DNA of 64,000 bases from Pararhizobium qamdonense (GTDB taxonomy: Bacteria > Pseudomonadota > Alphaproteobacteria > Rhizobiales > Rhizobiaceae), in the NCBI RefSeq assembly GCF_029277445.1, contig NZ_CP119568.1, positions 515,501 to 579,500 on the forward strand, given 5' to 3'. Under the pieces are notes generated by a model. The model saw nothing but the letters and a program-made list of their open reading frames with translations. It had not been told where the DNA came from and did no database searches. This document shows, in pieces, positions 52,170-60,395 of this stretch. The translations under genes were made by a program, and so were the position numbers. The stretch's first letter is position 1, and the number at the start of each line of letters is the position of its first letter.

Positions 52170-53978
52170 ATGACTCTGGAGCTGCAGAACGTAATTCTGG
52201 AAATGATCGCCCGGGGCGAGGCGTTGCATTTAACGCTCGAACGTCTGTGCCTCGAGGTAGAGGCTCTTGTGCCGGAAGTGGTCTGTTCGGTGTTATCGGT
52301 TGACAGAGGACATCTTCACCCACTTGCCGGCCCGTCACTGCCGGACACCTATTCTGCTGCACTCGAGAATTTGGCCATCGGTCCGCTGATCGGATCCTGT
52401 GGCGCCGCATTCCGAACAGAAGCTGTCACCGTCACAGATATCGAGAACGATCCTCGCTGGGCAAACTTTAAGCATTTGGCTCTGCCGCTCGGATTCAAAG
52501 CCTGCTGGTCCACGCCGATCTGCAGTGGCGACAGAGTCGTCGCAACCTTTGCGTTTTATTTCCGTCAGTCCAGAGGGCCAAGCGACCCTGAACGGCGCAT
52601 CGTTGATGCTTGTATTCACCTTTGCGCCATCGCGATTGAGCGCGAGGAGCGCGTCCGCGAGCGCCAGCGCTTGACCTACATTGACGTCCTAACCGGCCTG
52701 CCAAACCGGGCCAAGTTCCGTGCGTTTCTGTCGGAGCAAGCCGAGCGCGAAGAGGGCGGCTGGGGAGTTCTCCTCGCCGATCTCGACAATCTGAAGGCTG
52801 TTAACGACACGTTCGGGCATGGCGCTGGTGACGAACTAATCCAAGTCGTGGCGAAAAGAATAGCCTTGGTGGCCGGCGGGGGACGCGCATTCCGGATCGG
52901 TGGCGACGAATTCGCAATCGTTGTTGAGAGAAACTCGAACTCTTTATTGTCAATGCTGGCAGCAAGGATCCTTGGGGCCATCAAGGAGAATGCCGATTGC
53001 TGTGGCCATGTCATCGTTCCCGGCGCGACGCTTGGTGGGTGTCTTGCAGGCCCAGGGGAAACCCCCGATCAAGTGCGCCAGTGCGCCGATGTCGCCTTGT
53101 ACCACGCGAAGGAACGCAGTCGGGGTCATTTCATCGAATACAGTGCGGGGCTTGGCACAGCGTTCACGAGGCGTTTCCGGGCCATACGCGATGTCAGCCT
53201 TGCGCTCGCCGAAAACCGGGTACACGCGTACTACCAGCCCATCGTCCAGCTTGAAACGGGCGAGGTGGTGGGCTTCGAGGCACTGTGCCGCATGGCAACG
53301 CCGTCAGGGGAGATCATCGCCGCTGCCAACTTTCACGAAGCGACAAAAGACGCCCATGTCGCTGCCGAGCTTACGCAATGCATGCTCTTGCGTGTCGCCA
53401 GTGATATGCGTGCCTGGCTCGACAGCGGACTGCCTCTCCAGCATGTCGGGATTAATCTTTCGGCTGCGGACTTTCATGCCGGCCATCTACAGGAGCGGCT
53501 TTGTACGGTCTTTGCGGACGCTGGCGTGCCGCTGAAACACGTTATCCTTGAGGTGACGGAGTCCGTTTATCTCGGCCAGCGCGATCACGTGGTTGCCGAC
53601 GAAATCCAGTCGCTCCGTAACCGTGGAATTCGTGTTGCGCTTGACGACTTCGGAACAGGGTTTGCCTCGCTTACCCATCTTCTGACGGTACCAGTCGATA
53701 TTATCAAGATCGACAAGTCCTTCGTCGAGAGGCTGGTTCCGGGTGATGGTGCTGTCATCATTGTCGAGGGGGTGCTCAGTATTGCCAACAAGCTGGGGCT
53801 ACGTGTCGTGGCCGAAGGCATAGAGACCGATGCGCAGCTTGATCAGCTCCTGTCGTTCGGATGCAAGCTCGGGCAGGGGTACCTGTTTTCGAAAGCCGTG
53901 GATCGAGATGCTGCAACATCCCTCCTAGCCCGCCACGGACAGCATCCCGAGTTTGAAAGCCTTCCGCTCAGAGCTTGA
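52170..53978 (+). CDS. GAF-GGDEF-EAL protein (dual c-di-GMP enzyme)
   Basis: 602 residues. An N-terminal GAF domain (residues 15-165: RLCLEVEALVPEVVCSVLSV, RWANFKHLALPLGFKACWST) precedes an intact GGDEF domain (LTGLPNRAKF, RIGGDEFAIV) and an EAL domain (FEALCRM, LEVTESVY, ALDDFGTGFAS, KIDKSFV, VAEGIET). Both active sites look usable, so the net activity depends on GAF input. It is co-directional with the LOV protein, 290 bases downstream. Confidence 0.92.
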   Translation: MTLELQNVILEMIARGEALHLTLERLCLEVEALVPEVVCSVLSVDRGHLHPLAGPSLPDTYSAALENLAIGPLIGSCGAAFRTEAVTVTDIENDPRWANFKHLALPLGFKACWSTPICSGDRVVATFAFYFRQSRGPSDPERRIVDACIHLCAIAIEREERVRERQRLTYIDVLTGLPNRAKFRAFLSEQAEREEGGWGVLLADLDNLKAVNDTFGHGAGDELIQVVAKRIALVAGGGRAFRIGGDEFAIVVERNSNSLLSMLAARILGAIKENADCCGHVIVPGATLGGCLAGPGETPDQVRQCADVALYHAKERSRGHFIEYSAGLGTAFTRRFRAIRDVSLALAENRVHAYYQPIVQLETGEVVGFEALCRMATPSGEIIAAANFHEATKDAHVAAELTQCMLLRVASDMRAWLDSGLPLQHVGINLSAADFHAGHLQERLCTVFADAGVPLKHVILEVTESVYLGQRDHVVADEIQSLRNRGIRVALDDFGTGFASLTHLLTVPVDIIKIDKSFVERLVPGDGAVIIVEGVLSIANKLGLRVVAEGIETDAQLDQLLSFGCKLGQGYLFSKAVDRDAATSLLARHGQHPEFESLPLRA

Positions 53979-54036
53979 CAATGGGTCAGGCAGCCTCAAT
54001 TCGGCTGCCGCCTGGCTTAGGTCCGCAGTGGCTCGT

Positions 54037-54333
54037 TTACCGAATATGCGGATCGCTGCTTCGCTTGCTACGCTCGGCCAGAAGGCCGCCGGTTTCAGGC
54101 GCCAACAGATCATGCCTTTCCGCGAAAGCGACGAAGACCGCTCGAGCCGTCTGTGCGTCGATATCCCCTATCAAAGCCGCCCGACAGGCCTTCAGCGCCA
54201 ACTCGCGCGCCGGGTCATGTTGATTTCGCCATTCCATGAGGATCTGGTAGGCGTGCATGACCGAATTCACCTCGGTTGGGATACCAAGCCCCAGAAGAAT
54301 CTTGACGGGTTTATCGAACATATCGGGTTTCAT
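54037..54333 (-). CDS. DUF982 protein
   Basis: 98 residues: FDKPVKILLGLGIPTEVNSV then AYQILMEWRNQHDPARELAL and KACRAALIGDIDAQTARAVF, the DUF982 pattern, a small family found almost only in Rhizobiales, often on plasmids. GGGAGC precedes the ATG. Function unknown. The 3' end lies near the convergent EAL gene. Confidence 0.85.
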   Translation of the reverse strand: MKPDMFDKPVKILLGLGIPTEVNSVMHAYQILMEWRNQHDPARELALKACRAALIGDIDAQTARAVFVAFAERHDLLAPETGGLLAERSKRSSDPHIR

Positions 54334-54371
54334 TGGCTGCTCCCTTCTTTGCCCGAATGTCTTTGGGTTAA

Positions 54372-54400
54372 AGCGGGGAGCACCGAGTGCGCTCCCCGCT
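54372..54400 (-). terminator. Stem-loop between the small basic ORF and the DUF982 gene
   Basis: AGCGGGGAGC and GCTCCCCGCT form perfect 10-bp arms with a 9-base loop. On the minus strand TTTAACCC follows. It probably ends the heat-shock transcript or attenuates DUF982. Confidence 0.55.
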
Positions 54401-54405
54401 TGCGA

Positions 54406-54546
54406 TCATGACTTGGCACTCAGAGACGGCTGCAACTGCAGTCTTTCGAATGCGCGGGCGATGATTGTGCCTTCAGCACGCTTCGATTTCCGGCCGCGGC
54501 GCTTTCTGATTTCCACGACGAAGTTTTTTACCAGCCGCCTCTTCAT
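54406..54546 (-). CDS. Very small basic protein downstream of hsp20
   Basis: A 46-codon frame starts 10 bases after the hsp20 stop: MKRRLVKNFVVEIRKRRGRK and then SKRAEGTIIARAFERLQLQP, ending SLSAKS. It is strongly basic and ends just before a terminator hairpin, so it would be on the heat-shock mRNA. No family recognised. It could bind nucleic acid. Evidence is position, composition and codon use only. Confidence 0.5.
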   Translation of the reverse strand: MKRRLVKNFVVEIRKRRGRKSKRAEGTIIARAFERLQLQPSLSAKS

Positions 54547-54556
54547 CACAGATGCC

Positions 54557-55027
54557 TCAAGCGACCTGACGCTCTGCTTCGATCTGCAGCGGCGCGGACT
54601 GCTCGACAGCCGTTCCGATTGCGATCTTTCGCGGCTTCATGGCCTCAGGAATCTCGCGCTTCAAGGCGATGCGCAGGAGACCGTTGACCAGAGAGGCATC
54701 TTCCACCTTCACGTGGTCGGCCAGCTCGAAGCGGCGTTCGAACGATCGGCCGGCAATACCGCGGTGCAGATATTCGCCATCCTTTGCTTCAGCCTTGCTG
54801 CCCTTGACGACAAGAACGTTTCGCTCCTGCATGATGTCGAGATCGGCATCCCCGATACCCGCGACCACCATTTCGATGCGGTAGTCGTCGTCATTCGTCT
54901 TGACGATGTCATAAGGTGGCCAAGTATCGATCGCCTGCAGGCGCTGGGCGTTGTTCAGCAGATTGAACACGCGGTCGAAGCCGACGCTGGAGCGAAAGAG
55001 TGGTGCAAAATCAAGGTCGTTTCTCAT
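54557..55027 (-). CDS. hsp20: Small heat-shock protein (Hsp20/IbpA-like)
   Basis: About 156 residues from ATG 55027 (SD GGAGGA at 55035-55040). The alpha-crystallin domain lies at about 40-135: YDIVKTNDDDYRIEMVVAGI, ERNVLVVKGSKAEAKDGEYL, FERRFELADHVKVEDASLVN and the GLLRIALKREIPE end with the I-x-L-like strand. It is an ATP-independent holdase chaperone. A heat-shock promoter (55118-55146) and a ROSE-like thermometer precede it, as is usual in rhizobia. Confidence 0.93.
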   Translation of the reverse strand: MRNDLDFAPLFRSSVGFDRVFNLLNNAQRLQAIDTWPPYDIVKTNDDDYRIEMVVAGIGDADLDIMQERNVLVVKGSKAEAKDGEYLHRGIAGRSFERRFELADHVKVEDASLVNGLLRIALKREIPEAMKPRKIAIGTAVEQSAPLQIEAERQVA

Positions 55028-55034
55028 AACCAAA

Positions 55035-55081
55035 TCCTCCGTAAAGCGAGATGGAATGGAGACGCGGAAACTCGCGTCCCC
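55035..55081 (-). promoter_or_regulatory. ROSE-like RNA thermometer in the hsp20 leader
   Basis: On the minus strand the leader has a 9-bp hairpin (arms 55073-55081 and 55058-55066) followed by UCGCU (55045-55049), which matches the ROSE UYGCU anti-Shine-Dalgarno and pairs with AGGA of the SD (55035-55038), leaving one G bulged. This is the hallmark of ROSE elements, which melt on heat and free the ribosome site. Confidence 0.7.
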
Positions 55082-55491
55082 GGTTGTGGCAGTCCCTTGC
55101 AGCGACTGACGAAGATGATCTAATTTTGAGAAAATCGAGTTTCAAGATTTCGGCTCAATTTTTTTTCAGGTGGTTTCGGCCGCCTGCTGAAGGCCAGCAG
55201 TATGGACAGTGGCGTGGCTGGCCATCGCGCTTCTTGTCCATTTTGGCTTTAGGTGCCCCGCGTAGGCAGAAGATCTATGGAGCGTTTTCGCCGGGGTAGT
55301 CGATCCCGCCTTCCGGTTCGCGGCGCTATGCTTAGGCTCCTGCGGCTACCCGTCTTTCGGCGAGACCGCCGCGAGAATTCCCGCTTTCCCGTCCTGCTCG
55401 GCCGGCACTATGCTGAAAGCTCCGATACTCTTCATTGTCCATCATGAAATCTTGCGCTCGCTCGCGACGCAACAAAGCACGGCGGTCGATT
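55082..55491. other. Intergenic stretch between the ROSE hairpins and the HWE kinase gene
   Basis: Contains the hsp20 promoter (55118-55146) in its first part. The rest shows no supported gene, repeat or RNA. Confidence 0.4.
55118..55146 (-). promoter_or_regulatory. RpoH-type promoter of hsp20
   Basis: On the minus strand CTTGAA (55141-55146) and TTAGAT (55118-55123) are separated by 17 bases. CTTGAA is the -35 of alphaproteobacterial heat-shock sigma factor promoters. Transcription would begin near 55111, giving a leader of about 84 bases, enough for the thermometer. Confidence 0.6.
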
Positions 55492-56505
55492 TCACGCCGC
55501 CAAACGGATCGGATCGGCTACCAGTGTAACCACGAGGCCTTCCTCCGCCCAATTGTAGTTGATGGATCCGCTGAGATGTCCCTTGACGCTTCGCTCCACC
55601 AACTTGCTCCCGTAACCGCCCATGCCTTGGGGTGCATTTATCTTAGGGCCACCATATTCCGTCCAGACGATCGTTACAGCTTCGTTGAGGGCAGAACACG
55701 AAACATCGAGTGTGCCTGTATCGACAGAGAGCGCCCCATATTTGAGGGAGTTCGTGGCCAATTCGTGCACGATCAGCGCAACGACGGTCGTCGATGCTTC
55801 ACCGACACTCATTCGCGGTACAGACACCCGAATACGACCGCTAAAGGCTCCAAGATCGTCATAGGGGGCGAGCAGCACGGTCAGCAGGTCGCCAAGGAGC
55901 GCTGAAGGGGCTTCCGTCTGCCCAGGCACCGGCCGGACGAGATCGTGGGCACGTCCCAAAGCCGTCAGCCTCAGCGTCAATTCGCGCGCCATATCGTCGA
56001 CTGTCGTCGTCGATCGTGATGTGATTGCCGTCAGTCCAGCGGCAATGGCCAGAAGATTTTTTACCCTGTGGCTCATTTCCCCTGCCAGCAGTTCCCGGCC
56101 TTCTTCGGCCTGCTTGCGGCCGGTGACATCGATGAAAATGCCGAACATGATCCGCCTGACCATGCCTGCATCATCACCCTGGCCTCTGGCAGAAATCCAC
56201 TTGAGCTCGGTGCCGGTCATGATCCGAAAATCGATCTCGTAGGCACCGATAATGGTCCGTGTTGCCGTAAACGCCGCGCGGACCCTGTCACGATCGGCCG
56301 GATGTATGTGCGCGGACAGATCTTCGAAGGTTACGTCACCTCCGCGCGGAATTCCCCAGAGGTCATAGGAATGGTCATCCATCGCGAACGCGTCGGTATC
56401 GACGTTCCACGACCACAAGGTGACCCCGGCTGCCTCGATAGCGCGCACCAGGTTTTTCGATTCCCAAAGAAGGGGTTTGAGAGTTTCGGGTGTCGTTGTC
56501 ATCAA
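55492..56505 (-). CDS. PAS-HWE sensor histidine kinase
   Basis: 337 residues: a PAS domain (about 20-130: AAGVTLWSWNVDTDAFAMDD, IMFGIFIDVTGRKQAEEGRE) then an HWE kinase with phospho-acceptor His146 (GEMSHRVKNLLAIAAGL), N-box VHELATNSLKYGALS and the WTE of IVWTEYGGP. HWE kinases are typical of rhizobia and lack membrane segments here, so it is cytosolic. The two receivers at 57791 and 59532 are candidate partners. Confidence 0.9.
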   Translation of the reverse strand: MMTTTPETLKPLLWESKNLVRAIEAAGVTLWSWNVDTDAFAMDDHSYDLWGIPRGGDVTFEDLSAHIHPADRDRVRAAFTATRTIIGAYEIDFRIMTGTELKWISARGQGDDAGMVRRIMFGIFIDVTGRKQAEEGRELLAGEMSHRVKNLLAIAAGLTAITSRSTTTVDDMARELTLRLTALGRAHDLVRPVPGQTEAPSALLGDLLTVLLAPYDDLGAFSGRIRVSVPRMSVGEASTTVVALIVHELATNSLKYGALSVDTGTLDVSCSALNEAVTIVWTEYGGPKINAPQGMGGYGSKLVERSVKGHLSGSINYNWAEEGLVVTLVADPIRLAA

Positions 56506-56672
56506 AGCTCCGGAAGAATTAAAGTGGCAGGCGGTGTGGCGTCGCCCTTTAATTTGGGCTTGGAATAGAGCGGTCGGTCAACTGGAATGTCTTGATTTTA
56601 CGGCGATTGGAAGACCAGTACAGACATGCGGGCGGCACCTTGAATAGGAGCGCCGCCGGCTCGGCGATGTGG

Positions 56673-56948
56673 TTAGACCTTGTTGTAGGTGAAGGATGTT
56701 AAAAGCGTAGTGACGAAGTTGCTGGCTTTTTCTTTGACGAGAACTTCCGTCCACTCATCTGTTCCCCGCAGCATCAGCCCGGTATAAATGCTATCGACCG
56801 CTGCTTCTTCGATGCGCTTGATATGTGCATGGAAGGAGGTCTCGTCTCCGGATTTATAGACATCGCGAACGACCATTCTAAGGATTTCCTGGATGGCGAT
56901 CTGCCAGGCCGTGTTGATTGCCTGAAGCTCGTTGGCTTGATCCGTCAT
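56673..56948 (-). CDS. Small hypothetical protein
   Basis: 91 residues, helical: INTAWQIAIQEILRMVVRDV, then HIKRIEEAAVDSIYTGLMLR. AGAGGATCCC precedes the ATG. It resembles no domain that I recognise; a stress-related helical protein is a guess from position between the HWE kinase and the cold-shock gene. Confidence 0.6.
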   Translation of the reverse strand: MTDQANELQAINTAWQIAIQEILRMVVRDVYKSGDETSFHAHIKRIEEAAVDSIYTGLMLRGTDEWTEVLVKEKASNFVTTLLTSFTYNKV

Positions 56949-57010
56949 GGGATCCTCTTTCTATTGAGACCGATGGCCGGCCAAGTCTGATCTGCGTGGT
57001 CGTCAGGCAC

Positions 57011-57038
57011 AAAAAAAGGCCAGGCAATCTGCCTGACC
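57011..57038 (-). terminator. Rho-independent terminator of the cold-shock gene
   Basis: On the minus strand GGTCAGGC-AGATT-GCCTGGCC (one G-U pair) is followed by seven T. Confidence 0.85.
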
Positions 57039-57101
57039 CCGGTTGGTAATTTGCTTTCGACAGTGCCAGTACATCCGTGGTCAAAGGAAAGCAGTTACCG
57101 A

Positions 57102-57311
57102 TTATACGGCCTGCAGGTTGCAGGCAGACATCTTGCCCGACTTGTTGTCGCGCTCGAGGTCGAAACCGATCTTCTGGCCTTCGACAATTTCGCGCATTCC
57201 GGCGCGCTCGACGGCAGAGATGTGAACGAAGGCGTCAGCGCCGCCGTTGTCAGGCTGAATGAAGCCGAAGCCCTTGGTGGAATTGAACCATTTAACTGTG
57301 CCAGTGGTCAT
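57102..57311 (-). CDS. csp: Cold-shock protein, CspA family
   Basis: 69 residues from ATG 57311: TGTVKWFNSTKGFGFIQPDN with both RNP motifs (KGFGFI, DAFVHISAVE). The frame opens 12 codons earlier, but homology begins here. It binds single-stranded nucleic acid and acts as an RNA chaperone. A strong terminator follows. Confidence 0.95.
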   Translation of the reverse strand: MTTGTVKWFNSTKGFGFIQPDNGGADAFVHISAVERAGMREIVEGQKIGFDLERDNKSGKMSACNLQAV

Positions 57312-57790
57312 GATGAACCCTTTCATAGCAATATAGATGACCGCCACGCGAACGCATTGCGGATGAGGATAGCGATTGTTTTAAAGGGAGGGTTCGTTGA
57401 AAGCGCGGTGCCAATCGCGCGGTAACCAAAGCTCAGCAAGAAAATATCGACACCCATTTAACTAAGGCTTTGACTGCCTCATGTCAACTTTTAGTTTTGT
57501 CTCGGCAGAGATCTATCTGTGGATGTATTTGCCAGACCTACACTTCCGTCACTTGAAGCGTTGTCGTGCATGATTGGAATGCTGGTTGCGGATGTATCGT
57601 TATTCACAGAGGCGGACACCGTCAATGCTCGAATATTAGGCAAGGATCATACCAGCGCATTTGGCCAGTTCGAGCGGGGTATGAAAAGATTTTTTTCCTC
57701 AGGATCATTACATCGGTTGGCGCGTTACCTGCATTGGTCCGACATATTTAAAAAAGACATAACGACGGCAGGGGCAGGGGATGGTGAGGG
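57312..57790. other. Leader/promoter of the cold-shock gene and unassigned DNA
   Basis: About 480 bases. The part next to the cold-shock start probably holds its promoter and leader. A plus-strand frame at 57519-57965 overlaps the receiver gene in another frame and is not supported. Local AT content rises here. Confidence 0.4.
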
Positions 57791-58162
57791 ATGGCGCATA
57801 ATGGAATTACGGTGCTCGTCGTCGAGGACGAAATTCTCATCCGCATGGATGTCGCGACTTTCCTGGAGGATGAGGGGTTTACCGTTCACGAGGCGGCTGA
57901 CGCCGATGAGGCGATCTCTATTCTCGATAAACACCCCGACATCAAGGTCATGTTCACTGACATAGACATGCCAGGCACCATGGATGGACTGAAGCTTGCA
58001 GCGGCCGTGCGCGACAGATGGCCACCGGTGCAGATCATCGTGACCTCGGGACATTGGCAGTTGAATGATGACATGCTGCCTGTTCAAGGCCGGTTCTTCA
58101 GTAAACCTTACGACCGTTCCCGCGTCATCGATGCCATTCGAGAGATGGTGGCCGCTGCCTGA
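57791..58162 (+). CDS. Single-domain response regulator (receiver)
   Basis: 123 residues, receiver only: acidic pocket VVEDE (11-15), phospho-acceptor Asp57 in FTDIDMPGTMDG, Thr/Ser at TSGH and Lys in FSKPYD. Closely similar to the receiver at 59532. The PGTMDGxKL and RFFxKPYD features are typical of receivers paired with HWE/HisKA_2 kinases in rhizobia. It has no output domain, so it acts by protein contact or as a phosphate sink. Confidence 0.92.
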   Translation: MAHNGITVLVVEDEILIRMDVATFLEDEGFTVHEAADADEAISILDKHPDIKVMFTDIDMPGTMDGLKLAAAVRDRWPPVQIIVTSGHWQLNDDMLPVQGRFFSKPYDRSRVIDAIREMVAAA

Positions 58163-58406
58163 GCAAAGGGAAGCGGGGAACTTGCGGCCTTCCAGGTGCG
58201 CCCCCTTGATGAAGGCGCTGTCTGTCCAATCCATTCAAGCCAAGTGGTTCCGTGCTGTAGCAACCCACTCGCCCGCCCATATTTAATATGACGGCACTGA
58301 TCACAAGGCGTGCTATGGTGAGGGTGTCGACCTTGGCACTGCTGCCGATTAGTTGATCTGCCGAGTGATGACTTGCTCCGTGAGTCTCCGGCCCTTGAGG
58401 GCCTTT

Positions 58407-59459
58407 ATGCCAATGACCCCAACGGCACATTTCGAAGCGGCGAGCACTTTGGCCGTCGTTGTTTCATCCAACGAACCGTTGCTTTTCCTGTCCGACGACC
58501 AGACGGTGATTGCGGCGAGCACCTCGTTCTGCCGAGCCTTCGGCATCGATCCCGCGACAGTTTGCGGTCAAAGCCTCGGTGACCTTGGAAACGGCGAATG
58601 GGCAATGCCGAAGCTGGGATCACTGCTGCGAGCGACGGCATCTGGAAGCGCGAACATCGAAGCCTACGAAATCGATCTCAAACGGCCTAACCAGAAGACA
58701 CGGCAACTGGTCGTCAATGCGCAGACACTCGCTGACGGCGATGTCGATCGAATTCGACTGCTTGTGGCTATCACGGACGTGACCGAGATGCGGGCGGAAG
58801 CGCGATTGAAAGAAGATCTCGTTCGCGACAAGGCCATGCTGCTCCAGGAGGTTCAGCACAGAGTCGCAAACAGCCTACAGATCATCGCAAGTGTTCTGAT
58901 GCAGAGCGCGCGCCGCGTTCAGTCGGACGAGGCCCGCGGTCACATCCAAAATGCCCACCACCGGGTCATGTCGATCGCAACGCTGCAACGACAACTTTCC
59001 GCGACCGATGGCGGAAACGTGGAACTTCGCCCCTATTTGACCCAGCTCTCGCAGAGCCTCGGGGCGTCGATGATCGCTGATCCTGACAGGCTCTCGATCC
59101 AGGTGACGGTCGATAAAAGCGTCGTCGACGCGGACGTGTCTATCAGCCTGGGGCTTATCGTCACCGAACTTGTCATAAACGCCCTGAAACACGCTTTTCC
59201 CGATGAGCGCACGGGTTTGATCGAGATCGCGTATCACTCAATCGGCGAGGACTGGACACTATCGATCTCGGACGACGGCGTCGGCATGCCGGTCGGCAAC
59301 GAGGCGCCCAAGGGTGGACTTGGCACGGGCATTGTGGAGGCGCTTGTCAAAAAGCTGAAGGGAGAGATCCATCTCACGGAAGCCGGCCCTGGTACCATCG
59401 TCACGATCAGCCACCGGGAATCCGCAGATTCCCAAACAGATCTCTCTACGGCTGCTTAG
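58407..59459 (+). CDS. PAS-HisKA_2 sensor histidine kinase
   Basis: About 350 residues from ATG 58407 (ATG 58413 also possible). A PAS-like domain (about 25-130) precedes the HisKA_2 dimerisation/phospho-acceptor stretch LLQEVQHRVANSLQIIASVL with His151, then N-box VTELVINALKHAFPDERTG and ISDDGVGMP, and G-box GLGTGIVEALV. Soluble. Sandwiched between two receiver genes, it should phosphorylate one or both. Confidence 0.92.
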   Translation: MPMTPTAHFEAASTLAVVVSSNEPLLFLSDDQTVIAASTSFCRAFGIDPATVCGQSLGDLGNGEWAMPKLGSLLRATASGSANIEAYEIDLKRPNQKTRQLVVNAQTLADGDVDRIRLLVAITDVTEMRAEARLKEDLVRDKAMLLQEVQHRVANSLQIIASVLMQSARRVQSDEARGHIQNAHHRVMSIATLQRQLSATDGGNVELRPYLTQLSQSLGASMIADPDRLSIQVTVDKSVVDADVSISLGLIVTELVINALKHAFPDERTGLIEIAYHSIGEDWTLSISDDGVGMPVGNEAPKGGLGTGIVEALVKKLKGEIHLTEAGPGTIVTISHRESADSQTDLSTAA

Positions 59460-59531
59460 GAACCGCTTGCTCCCGCAGAACGATACCCTCTGAGCCTCCA
59501 AAGCTCTCAACGCGCATGGACTGAGTGAGCA

Positions 59532-59930
59532 ATGAAAAATGGCAAGGCGGTTGTCCTGATTGTCGAAGATAGCCCGATCATCCGAATGGGTGCAATCGAT
59601 CTGGTGATTTCAGCCGGCTACGAAGCGCTGGAGGCTTGCGATGCGGATGAGGCCATTCGCATTCTTGAATCGAGAGACGATGTCGATCTGGTGTTCACCG
59701 ACGTTCAGATGCCGGGGACGATGGACGGCATCAAGCTGTCGCACTACATCCGGGATCGATGGCCCCCTGTGAAACTGATCGTCGCATCAGGTGCTGCAAT
59801 TCTCGAAGAGAGCAGCCTGCCGGTGGGAAGCCGATTCTTCCGGAAGCCCTACGATCATCGGGCAATTACCGACGTTATGGCAAGCCTGCTTTCAAGCGAC
59901 CTGCAAACTGCTGTTGCCCGAGGCACATAA
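59532..59930 (+). CDS. Single-domain response regulator (receiver)
   Basis: 132 residues: IVEDSP acidic pocket, Asp57 in FTDVQMPGTMDG, switch SGAA and Lys in RKPYDH. Paralogue of the receiver at 57791. It starts 72 bases after the HisKA_2 kinase stop on the same strand, so the two are probably one transcript. Confidence 0.92.
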   Translation: MKNGKAVVLIVEDSPIIRMGAIDLVISAGYEALEACDADEAIRILESRDDVDLVFTDVQMPGTMDGIKLSHYIRDRWPPVKLIVASGAAILEESSLPVGSRFFRKPYDHRAITDVMASLLSSDLQTAVARGT

Positions 59931-60395
59931 GGCCAACAACAGCCGGGTGGGCCGCCATCTCGATGGCATTAGGTTTGTCGAATTGCGCTGCTGCAATGTA
60001 AGAACCGACAGACCATTTGCGGCTCCTCTACGGCCCGAAAAGCAACGTATTGACTTGACCGTTACAGTTCAAACTCGCCTTCTAGGTCGCTCTGCGACCA
60101 TTCCGGTCCTTTGGGCAACCGGGGCAGGACAGGTCAAAGGTTCGTATCCGTTCAAGGCGAAGACGCGAATCGCTACGACAGCTTAGCGCCTCCCCAACAC
60201 GGACGTTTGCATGGGCAGCAAGACTGCCCCGAAGCAGACGCTTGACTTATTTGGGCTGAATGCCCGACCTTGGGTGGCAAAGAGACCGTCTGCTTCTAGA
60301 AGCGAGTGCGCCATCACCGACATTCGGTTTAGCGATTCGCTGTCGCAAAAAATCATCTCCAATATGTCGATTTGGCGAAAGTAATTCCTTTGGCG
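59931..60395. other. Convergent intergenic stretch with a dispersed repeat
   Basis: About 465 bases, no supported gene. It holds repeat copy 6 at 60139-60159 and a small GGGCAG/CTGCCC hairpin near 60212-60228. Confidence 0.4.
60139..60159 (+). repeat. Dispersed intergenic repeat, copy 6
   Basis: GGTTCGTATCCGTTCAAGGC differs by three bases from the window consensus; GTCAAA precedes it and GAAGACGC follows, as in copy 2. Confidence 0.45.

Noticed and set aside
57519..57965. Plus-strand frame overlapping the receiver gene
   Set aside because: Shifts frame against a clear receiver and has no recognisable domain.
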